Positions 1 to 5,057 of a stretch of DNA of 7,311 nucleotides are shown piece by piece; positions within the stretch are counted from its first letter, which is position 1, and every line of letters begins with the position of its first letter. This DNA comes from RGIG3528 sp045629005. Lineage in GTDB: Bacteria > Bacillota > Clostridia > Lachnospirales > Lachnospiraceae. The notes under the pieces were generated by a model. It did no database searches and was not told the origin of the DNA. It saw nothing but the letters and a program-made list of their open reading frames with translations. Made by a program: the position numbers and the translations under genes. The DNA is taken from NCBI GenBank assembly GCA_045629005.1, contig JAZQQJ010000073.1, forward strand, positions 1 to 7,311, given 5' to 3'.

Positions 1-255
1 ATTTGGCTTATTTTCCGTGTTTTCTGTAATTTTTCTCCTTCCATTCCTCGTAAACATTACATATTTGGCTTATTTTCCGTGTTTTCTGTAACTTTTCTCC
101 TTCCATTCCTTGCAAACATTACATATTTGGCATATTTTCCGTGTTTTCTGTAACTTTTCCTCCTTCCATTCCTTGCAAACATTACATATTTGGCCATTTT
201 TCCGTGTTTTCTGTAACTTTTCTCCTGCCGTTCCTCGCAAGCCTTACATATTTGG
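1..255. repeat. 62-bp tandem repeat array, four copies plus a stub, open at the left edge
   Basis: Units begin with ATTTGG at 1, 63, 125, 188 and 250, so the period is 62, 62, 63 and 62 bp. The 63 comes from one extra C in the third copy (TTTTCCTCC against TTTTCTCC). The copies differ at only a few sites, mainly in the stretch after ATTTGG and in CCTCGTAA/CCTTGCAA/CCTCGCAA. The fifth copy stops after ATTTGG. A period of 62 is not a multiple of three, so no reading frame is kept from copy to copy, and no credible gene crosses the array. Each copy has a short inverted pair (TGTAA...TTACA) but no strong hairpin. The array starts at base 1, so its true length is unknown. Its function is unknown. 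Confidence 0.93.
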
Positions 256-356
256 GGATATGCCACCGAATATCTGCAACAAAATCATGCAGAATCAACA
301 TATTTCCATTTCATCTGTGGTTTCACCCCCCCATAAGCAGCTGATTATTTCCACGC
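256..356. other. Intergenic spacer with no recognisable gene
   Basis: This unique sequence separates the 62-bp array from the tRNA-Arg promoter. It contains a run of seven C residues (about 326-332). Short open frames cross it on both strands, but none has a ribosome binding site or a recognisable product, and the longer ones run into the repeats. Confidence 0.5.
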
Positions 357-385
357 TTGAATATACAATTGCAATAGGCTATAAT
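357..385 (+). promoter_or_regulatory. Sigma-A-type promoter for tRNA-Arg
   Basis: TTGAAT (357-362) and a perfect TATAAT (380-385) are separated by exactly 17 bp. Transcription would start near 392, about 50 nt upstream of the mature tRNA 5' end, which is normal for a processed leader. It is the best promoter match between the first array and the tRNA. Confidence 0.75.
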
Positions 386-443
386 AATTCCGTTAATGAC
401 TTGTCAAAGGACTTGAAATGCCTTTAATAAGCATTATATGCGG

Positions 444-516
444 GTCACTGTAACTCAGCGGATAGAGTGCCTGCCTCCGAAGCAGGTGGCCGTCGGTTCA
501 ATTCCGATCAGTGACG
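444..516 (+). tRNA. tRNA-Arg, anticodon CCG
   Basis: A full cloverleaf can be drawn. The acceptor stem is GTCACTG (444-450) with CAGTGAC (509-515), and G516 is the discriminator. The anticodon stem CCTGC/GCAGG encloses the loop CTCCGAA, with anticodon CCG at 477-479. The T arm is GTCGG-TTCAATT-CCGAT, with one G-U pair. It would read the arginine codon CGG. The 3' CCA is not encoded, so it must be added after transcription. The gene stands alone, and the 66-bp hairpin array begins within 4 nt of its 3' end. Confidence 0.96.
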
Positions 517-519
517 CTT

Positions 520-748
520 GTCCGTATTTTTGCAAAGCAAAAATACGGACGGCTTTTAACAATTTTGGCTGTTTCACATTGCTTCAACCATATTTTTGCT
601 AAGCAAAAATATGGACGGCTTTGATTAACTTTGGCTGTTTCGCATTGCTTCAACCGTATTTTTGCAAAGCAAAAATATGGACGGCTTTTAGCAATTTTGG
701 CTGTTTCGCGGTGCCTCAGCCGTATTTTTGCAAAGCAAAAATACCGAC
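520..748. repeat. 66-bp tandem array of four AT-rich hairpins
   Basis: Four hairpins start at 522, 588, 654 and 720, an exact 66-bp spacing, separated by three homologous 39-nt spacers (549-587, 615-653, 681-719). Copy 1 is CCGTATTTTTGC-AAA-GCAAAAATACGG, and outer GT/AC pairs extend its stem to 14 bp (520-550). Copy 2 has CCATA/TATGG and loop TAA. Copy 3 has CCGTA/TATGG, a G-U pair. Copy 4 has a mismatch at the base but keeps a 10-bp stem. Because 66 is a multiple of three, long frames stay open across the array on both strands, which is a side effect of the period. It begins just after tRNA-Arg and ends about 40 bp before the lipoprotein start. The first hairpin might help end the tRNA transcript, but only a T4 run follows it. 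Confidence 0.95.
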
Positions 749-785
749 AAATACTCTCCATTGCCTAATTAAGAAGGTATTCTTC

Positions 786-1808
786 ATGAAGAAGCTCATA
801 TATAAACTGAACATTATTTTATTCATGGCTCTGTTTTTCTGTGCATGTGAAAAAGAGCCCGCTCAGGAGGTGGTTCCCGCCACTCCTACGGTCACTCCCA
901 CGTACACTCCCAGCCCCACTCCGACAAAAACCCCCCTTGAAAAGTGCCTTGAGGCTCCCCTTCAAAACGGTGAGGGTACAAGCATCCAGAGTTTTTCCGA
1001 GAAGTACCTGAAAGCATTGTATTCAAAAAACACAGACACGCTTTCTGCGCTTTTGCCTGCCGACTCAATCCCTTCCGAGGATGAGATTGATTCTATGGTG
1101 CTTACGGGTTCGGACGTTACAAACGTCAAAGTATCTTATAAAAGCGGAATAGGTAACGTCAGTTATTTTGTATATGCGGTTTATGATATACGCCCGGAAG
1201 GCTGTAGCATATACGTTCCCATGCTTTCCGAATTCGGCATGACGATTTCGGGTGATACCTGTATGATTTACCCTATTGCTCCTGACAACGCGGTTGAGGA
1301 AGCTCTTCTCAAGTCCAGGGAAACAGAAGAAATCAGAAATCTCTATATCCTGAATACACTTCAGAAATATACATATTCGATTCTCGCAAATTGCGAGGAC
1401 CTTTATCTCGAAACAGTTACCGAAAGTACACACGAAACATTTGAGGCACTCGTCGAGTCAACCAATCTTATTGACGCATACGAAGACCTTGAAGCAAAGA
1501 TTTTTAGACTCTCATCATCATGCGAAGAAGCCGATTTTCTTGTTCTCTTTTCAAAGAAAATCCGTTTCATCAGCATACCGACTGCAGCTCCCGGCGCAGA
1601 GGAATATCTCCTTGTTCTTGACGAGAACAACATTCCGTTCATATTTTTCGGAGAGACCTCCGAAGCAACAGATAAAGCCCGTGAAGAGCTTCGTAACAGC
1701 GAGGATTACAAATCCATTGTTTCGGAGGTAAGTGACGCTCTAACAGCTGCTCTTTCATCTGACACAGAGCTGTACGACTTCTATCTCAGAATGAACGGCG
1801 GGAACTAG
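786..1808 (+). CDS. Putative lipoprotein with Pro/Thr-rich linker, function unknown
   Basis: This 340-residue protein starts at the ATG at 786, which has the ribosome binding site AGAAGG (772-777) 8 nt upstream. The frame is open upstream to about 621, but that part is translated repeat array and is not believable. Residues 1-21 form a lipoprotein signal: MKK, a hydrophobic stretch (about 8-18), then F-C-A-C with Cys21 as the likely lipidated residue, so the mature protein should be anchored to the outer face of the membrane. Residues 25-50 are a Pro/Thr-rich linker (TPTVTPTYTPSPTPTKTP). Residues about 66-175 look like a compact alpha/beta domain, reminiscent of NTF2-like lipoprotein domains (inference only). 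Residues about 185-340 look mostly helical and acidic. I do not recognise a named family. It converges on the DUF5688 gene with only 33 bp between stops and no clear terminator. Confidence 0.88.
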   Translation: MKKLIYKLNIILFMALFFCACEKEPAQEVVPATPTVTPTYTPSPTPTKTPLEKCLEAPLQNGEGTSIQSFSEKYLKALYSKNTDTLSALLPADSIPSEDEIDSMVLTGSDVTNVKVSYKSGIGNVSYFVYAVYDIRPEGCSIYVPMLSEFGMTISGDTCMIYPIAPDNAVEEALLKSRETEEIRNLYILNTLQKYTYSILANCEDLYLETVTESTHETFEALVESTNLIDAYEDLEAKIFRLSSSCEEADFLVLFSKKIRFISIPTAAPGAEEYLLVLDENNIPFIFFGETSEATDKAREELRNSEDYKSIVSEVSDALTAALSSDTELYDFYLRMNGGN

Positions 1809-1841
1809 TCATCTTAAGTCGCTCTCCTGCTTCGGCAGATA

Positions 1842-2474
1842 TCACGCAACTCTTCTCAACTTCAAATCGGACATATCAAAGTAGTAGATGCTGTCAGACA
1901 TTTTGTCTTCAGTATCTACTTCTGTTTTATTAATCTCCATAACCATATTCTTAAGCATAATCTGATTTACTTCTTTACCATCCGGAACAAGAATAAGTTC
2001 ATGAACACTTGAAGGAAGAATGTAAAAGCTCTTGCCCATTCTTCTCCCAATTCTTTCAAGCACCTCGGAGTACACCATCCATATTGCACCAAAACAGCCA
2101 CGTTCATTAGTCAGCACATACATCTCACTCGTATCACTTATATCAGCATCCGAATTATAAATGTTCTCTGCCCTTTTGCCTCCCATAAGCTGGCCCAGAA
2201 TATCCTCAAGCCGGAACAGGAATGGTTTAAAAAGTTTTTTTGTATTTCTTTTTGCTAATTCAAATAATTCGTCTACGCCGACATCTGTTTTTTTCAAATC
2301 AGCATAAAATAAGAGTTTTGAACTTATTACATCAGTTTTGCAAAGGAGCTTCCTGTACGAAACATTTATATCCATAAAAACATCACGAGGCATGTTGCAA
2401 CATATCTCGTCATCAATGTTATCTCTGCATGAAAAGCACAAAAAAATGCTATCCTTCAGTCCAACGTCTGTCAT
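1842..2474 (-). CDS. DUF5688-family protein, short form
   Basis: With the start at 2474 this is a 210-residue soluble protein. Residues 118-135 (MYVLTNERGCFGAIWMVY) and 150-164 (FYILPSSVHELILVP), plus the C-terminal SDSIYYFD, match what I recall of DUF5688, a family of unknown function common in Lachnospiraceae and relatives. The frame stays open to an ATG at 2606. I prefer 2474 because AAGGAG (2485-2490) lies 10 nt upstream, whereas the first codons after 2606 sit inside an intrinsic terminator and would encode a Phe/Tyr/Cys-rich stretch unlike the family. Family members are, to my recollection, nearer 300 residues, with an N-terminal segment not seen here, so this copy may be N-terminally truncated. 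A promoter at 2559-2587 suggests it is expressed independently of the GGDEF-EAL gene. Confidence 0.75.
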   Translation of the reverse strand: MTDVGLKDSIFLCFSCRDNIDDEICCNMPRDVFMDINVSYRKLLCKTDVISSKLLFYADLKKTDVGVDELFELAKRNTKKLFKPFLFRLEDILGQLMGGKRAENIYNSDADISDTSEMYVLTNERGCFGAIWMVYSEVLERIGRRMGKSFYILPSSVHELILVPDGKEVNQIMLKNMVMEINKTEVDTEDKMSDSIYYFDMSDLKLRRVA

Positions 2475-2484
2475 ATTAAATTTT

Positions 2485-2490
2485 CTCCTT
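2485..2490 (-). promoter_or_regulatory. Ribosome binding site that sets the DUF5688 start
   Basis: On the minus strand TTAAGGAG precedes the ATG at 2474 by 10 nt. It is the only strong Shine-Dalgarno sequence in front of any candidate start in this frame; the ATG at 2606 has only a weak AGAAAT upstream. Confidence 0.7.
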
Positions 2491-2558
2491 AATTCGGGTA
2501 TCGCCCCTGCCATGAGGCGGTATGAAATAAGATAATCAAGAAAAAATGAAGCACACAT

Positions 2559-2587
2559 ATAATAGCAAAAAAACAGGCCGAAATCAA
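2559..2587 (-). promoter_or_regulatory. Candidate promoter of the DUF5688 gene, overlapping a terminator
   Basis: On the minus strand TTGATT (2587-2582) and TATTAT (2564-2559) are separated by exactly 17 bp. Transcription would start near 2552, giving a leader of roughly 78 nt before the ATG at 2474. The -35 element lies in the loop of the upstream terminator hairpin, and the spacer covers its second stem arm and T tract. Confidence 0.5.
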
Positions 2588-2598
2588 TCGGTCTGTTT
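2567..2598 (-). terminator. Intrinsic terminator of the GGDEF-EAL transcript
   Basis: Read on the minus strand, AAACAGACCG, an 8-nt loop, and CGGCCTGTTT form a 10-bp stem with one A-C mismatch or, in the other strand's sense, a G-T pair. A run of seven T residues follows directly (positions 2573-2567, partly shared with the stem). It lies about 78 nt past the stop codon of the GGDEF-EAL gene. Confidence 0.75.
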
Positions 2599-2675
2599 CT
2601 ACTCATATATCATTATTTCTAATTTAACTCAAAAACAAGTAATCAGATGTAATATCGAACAATCCAAGGAAGCAA

Positions 2676-3944
2676 TTAGGCAATCATTGCCGTAGCAACG
2701 TTGGCAGGCACAGGACAGCTATAAAGGAAGCCTTGTGCAAGATTACATTCCATCTGCTTAAGGAGAACCTCCTGCTTCTTGTTTTCAACACCTTCAGCAA
2801 TTACAGAAAGGTTAAGCGACTTAGCAAGATCGATTATCATTTCAACAATGTGCTTATCTCTGTTGCTGTCGGGAATTTCATCCACAAAACTCTTATCAAT
2901 CTTAAGGTTGTCTACCGGAAGACGTTTAAGGTAATTAAGTGAGGAATAACCTGTTCCGAAATCATCAAGCGAGAACTTGATGCCTATGCTCTTAAGCATA
3001 TTCAGAACACCTATTGTATAGTCAAAGTCGCAGATGGCTGCGGTCTCAGTGATTTCGATTTCAAGTCTGTTCGGATTAATATCGTTTTCAGCGATACGGC
3101 TTAAAATGAAGTTAATTATGCCCGGCTCACGGAACTGTCTGCCGGAAAGATTAACAGCAAGGACAACATCTCTCTTGTCCCTCTGCCAGTCACCAAGCTG
3201 CTTGCACGCTTTTGTCAGTACAAGACGTCCGATGTCAAAGATAATATTTGTTTCCTCGGCAATAGGAATAAACTCTGAAGGAAGAAGAATACCCTTTGTG
3301 GGATGATGCCATCTGAGAAGAGCTTCAAACCCGGTAACTTCATCATTTGCAAGATCCATTTGAGGCTGATAGTACAACTCGAACTGATTCTCGTCAATTG
3401 CACGTTTCATATCTGCCTGCAACTGGGCTTTGTCCTCCATAATCTTTTCCATGGAGCTGTCAAATATTCTGTAGGTTCCTTTTCCGGACTCCTTTGCAAC
3501 ATGCAACGATGTTTCAAGATTTCTTAATACATCAAGAATATTTGCTTTACCGTCCTTACGCTGGATGACAACACCCATACTTGCGGAAACCTCGGTGGAA
3601 TGACCACCAAACGTTTTGAAGCGTGATTTCGTAAAGACATTTAGTGTTTCACGCGCTTTTCTTTCGCAGTCCTCTCTTGACTTGAGATGGTTAAACAGAA
3701 CAATGAACTCATCCCCGCCGACTCTGCCGACAAAATCATCCGTGCCGGTAAGAATCGAAGTTATCTTCTTCTCAACGGCCTCAACAACCGTATCTGCAAC
3801 TGCGTGACCCAATGAATCATTCAGATTTTTAAAATTATCCAAATCGAGGTTAATGAGCACCATAAACTCATCCTGAGCAGAAACCGCAAGTTCATGCTCA
3901 AGGCGGTTCATCACCTCTGTTATTTTTTCGTAATAAAACATCAT
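2676..3944 (-). CDS. GGDEF-EAL protein, probable cyclic-di-GMP phosphodiesterase
   Basis: This 422-residue cytoplasmic protein has a GGDEF domain (about 1-165) followed directly by an EAL domain (about 170-420), with no sensor or membrane segment. EAL domains hydrolyse c-di-GMP, and all expected active-site elements are visible: EAL 207-209, Asn265 in VNLS, EITE 297-300, DDFGTGYSSL 327-336, Lys348, Glu384 in AEGVE and Gln404. The GGDEF motif (76-80) and the metal-site segment DLDNFKNLND (34-43) are intact, but the usual N-terminal DxLTGLxNR signature is absent and the inhibitory-site Arg of RxxD is Gly67 (GTDD). The GGDEF half may therefore act as a GTP-binding regulator of the EAL half; residual cyclase activity is possible. 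An in-frame stop lies just upstream, so no longer N terminus exists. AGGGGGG (3949-3955) is 4 nt from the first ATG and 7 nt from a second at 3941. Confidence 0.96.
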   Translation of the reverse strand: MMFYYEKITEVMNRLEHELAVSAQDEFMVLINLDLDNFKNLNDSLGHAVADTVVEAVEKKITSILTGTDDFVGRVGGDEFIVLFNHLKSREDCERKARETLNVFTKSRFKTFGGHSTEVSASMGVVIQRKDGKANILDVLRNLETSLHVAKESGKGTYRIFDSSMEKIMEDKAQLQADMKRAIDENQFELYYQPQMDLANDEVTGFEALLRWHHPTKGILLPSEFIPIAEETNIIFDIGRLVLTKACKQLGDWQRDKRDVVLAVNLSGRQFREPGIINFILSRIAENDINPNRLEIEITETAAICDFDYTIGVLNMLKSIGIKFSLDDFGTGYSSLNYLKRLPVDNLKIDKSFVDEIPDSNRDKHIVEMIIDLAKSLNLSVIAEGVENKKQEVLLKQMECNLAQGFLYSCPVPANVATAMIA

Positions 3945-3979
3945 ATTGCCCCCCTGAAGGCACTAAAATAAGCGGATTA

Positions 3980-4000
3980 ACCCTTATAACCCTTATACCC
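3980..4000. repeat. 9-bp direct repeat upstream of the GGDEF-EAL gene
   Basis: ACCCTTATA occurs twice head to tail (3980-3988, 3989-3997), followed by a partial third copy, ACCC. On the coding strand of the GGDEF-EAL gene this reads TATAAGGGT twice, about 36-60 bp upstream of the start. It could be an operator or supply alternative -10-like TATAAG hexamers, but no matching -35 element is convincing. Confidence 0.45.
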
Positions 4001-4059
4001 GCTCATAAGTTTGCCACATTAGGGGAAAATAAACAACAAATCTATCATTTTTTTAACCA

Positions 4060-4088
4060 TTGCTAACATCCTTGAAATGCGCTAAAAT
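4060..4088 (+). promoter_or_regulatory. Candidate promoter of the YhhN-family gene
   Basis: TTGCTA (4060-4065) and TAAAAT (4083-4088) are 17 bp apart, giving a start near 4095 and a leader of about 53 nt. An overlapping alternative is TTGAAA (4072-4077) with TATACG (4094-4099) at 16 bp. Only one of the two may be used. Confidence 0.45.
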
Positions 4089-4147
4089 AGGCATATACGA
4101 CACATTTAGGACCAAATTCCCACTTTTAACTGCTAAGGGGTTAGTTA

Positions 4148-4816
4148 ATGAACAAAATAACAATAGCCGCATATATTGTCTTACTTTTTGTAACCGTCAT
4201 TCACTTATACGGAACATACAAGAAAAACACGGAAATCAGAACGCTCACAAAAGGGCTTCTGCTTCCCCTCCTCATAATCGCATATTGCTGCGGTGTTCCG
4301 GATCAGAATCTCTACGTCGTTGCAGCCTTCTTTTTCTGCTGGGTAGGCGATGTTCTGCTTATGAAGCGTACAACTGCATTTCTTGCCTTTGGAGGCATTG
4401 CATTTTTCCTCGGTCACGTCTGTTTTATAGCCGCCTACTGCAAAAACATCGATTTCACTTCACTTCCGTACTATATTGTAATTCCTCTTTATCTGCTTAT
4501 CATCGGAATCGTATTTATAAGCGTCAGGAGGCTCCGTAATTTCATTCCCAAAACACTTCAGCCTCCTATGTTCGGCTATCTCATGGGAAACGCCACAATG
4601 AATATCTTTGCCATCATGCAGCTTATGTCAAATCCGTGCAAAGAAACAATAATTATAGAAATCGGTGCCCTTCTCTTCTTCACTTCCGATCTTTTCCTCT
4701 TTGAGGTTCGTTTTCATAAAGGAGAATCAACCTACAAAAAGCATACAATAGAAATGCTTACTTACATCTTCGGAGAAGCTCTTCTGTGCTATGGAATGAT
4801 TCTTATGAGAATGTAA
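4148..4816 (+). CDS. YhhN/TMEM86-family membrane protein (possible lysoplasmalogenase)
   Basis: This 222-residue integral membrane protein has about eight hydrophobic segments (roughly 4-22, 36-50, 54-72, 76-98, 106-126, 141-160, 166-186, 200-219). Signature positions of the family are present: CWVGDVLLM (64-72) with Asp68, FGGIAFFLGH (81-90) with His90, and IGALLFFTSDLFLFE (172-186) with Asp181. Animal TMEM86 proteins, and some bacterial members, hydrolyse the vinyl-ether bond of lysoplasmalogens. Many anaerobic Clostridia make plasmalogens, so a lipid turnover role fits, but the activity here is inferred from family only. The ATG follows AAGGGG (4135-4140) by 7 nt. The gene is divergent from the GGDEF-EAL gene, and its stop codon abuts a strong terminator, so it is probably monocistronic. 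Confidence 0.88.
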   Translation: MNKITIAAYIVLLFVTVIHLYGTYKKNTEIRTLTKGLLLPLLIIAYCCGVPDQNLYVVAAFFFCWVGDVLLMKRTTAFLAFGGIAFFLGHVCFIAAYCKNIDFTSLPYYIVIPLYLLIIGIVFISVRRLRNFIPKTLQPPMFGYLMGNATMNIFAIMQLMSNPCKETIIIEIGALLFFTSDLFLFEVRFHKGESTYKKHTIEMLTYIFGEALLCYGMILMRM

Positions 4817-4901
4817 AAAAGATGTCCTGTAGGGACAGAGTGTGGTGGACATTTTGCGTTGCAAAATGTCCACCACACTCTGTCCCTACAGGACAATTTT
4901 T
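4815..4901. terminator. Bidirectional terminator built on a perfect 35-bp hairpin
   Basis: The arms 4823-4857 and 4861-4895 are exact reverse complements over 35 bp with a GTT loop. An A6 run (4815-4820) precedes and a T5 run (4897-4901) follows, so each direction ends in a T tract. It begins at the stop codon of the YhhN-family gene on the plus strand and lies just 3' of tRNA-Ser on the minus strand, so it can end both transcripts. The stem is far longer than an ordinary terminator needs, and each arm holds its own short inverted pair (TGTCC...GGACA). This suggests a palindromic repeat element recruited as a terminator. Confidence 0.85.
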
Positions 4902-4905
4902 ATAG

Positions 4906-4991
4906 CGGAAGCGGTGGGATTCGAACCCACGAGCCCGTGAGGACTACCTGATTTCGAGTCAGGGCCGTTATGACCACTTCGATACGCTTCC
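4906..4991 (-). tRNA. tRNA-Ser, anticodon CGA
   Basis: Read on the minus strand, the acceptor stem is GGAAGCG (4991-4985) with CGCTTCC (4913-4907), and the discriminator is G (4906). The anticodon stem CCTGA/TCAGG holds the loop CTCGAAA, with CGA at 4956-4954, which reads the serine codon UCG. A long variable arm, typical of class II serine tRNAs, follows. The T arm has GTGGG-TTCGAAT-CCCAC. At 86 nt the length fits tRNA-Ser. CCA is not encoded. It stands alone with its own promoter and shares the hairpin terminator with the facing gene. Confidence 0.96.
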
Positions 4992-5021
4992 ATACGTCTA
5001 TATTTTTGACTGACGGAGGCG

Positions 5022-5050
5022 ATTATACCAAATCTCCTCCTTCATTTCAA
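5022..5050 (-). promoter_or_regulatory. Near-consensus promoter of tRNA-Ser
   Basis: On the minus strand TTGAAA (5050-5045) and a perfect TATAAT (5027-5022) are 17 bp apart. The start would be near 5015, about 24 nt before the tRNA 5' end. The -35 box lies only 7 bp past the holA stop codon, and no terminator separates them, so holA transcripts may also read into the tRNA. Confidence 0.8.
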
Positions 5051-5057
5051 GCACATT

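Noticed and set aside
57..427. Open frames on both strands through the 62-bp array
   Set aside because: The repeat period does not keep the frame, there are no ribosome binding sites, and the translations are simply repeat sequence.
413..440. Second promoter right before tRNA-Arg (TTGAAA with TATATG)
   Set aside because: The start site would fall inside the tRNA. The 357-385 promoter is a much better match.
1..748. CRISPR array
   Set aside because: The repeats are directly tandem with conserved spacers, and the units are 62 or 66 bp. There are no unique spacers and no cas genes in the window.
498..761. Minus-strand open frame of 87 codons with a 22-residue repeat through the hairpin array
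   Set aside because: It is a by-product of the 66-bp period, ends inside the tRNA gene on the opposite strand and has no good ribosome binding site.
621..785. Upstream extension of the lipoprotein frame
   Set aside because: It encodes translated hairpin repeats. The ATG at 786 has the ribosome binding site and begins a proper lipoprotein signal.
1827..1838. CTGC-TTCG-GCAG mini-hairpin between convergent genes as a terminator
   Set aside because: The stem is only 4 bp and no T tract follows on either strand.
3945..4147. c-di-GMP or other riboswitch in the divergent leader
   Set aside because: No recognisable conserved riboswitch core was found on either strand.
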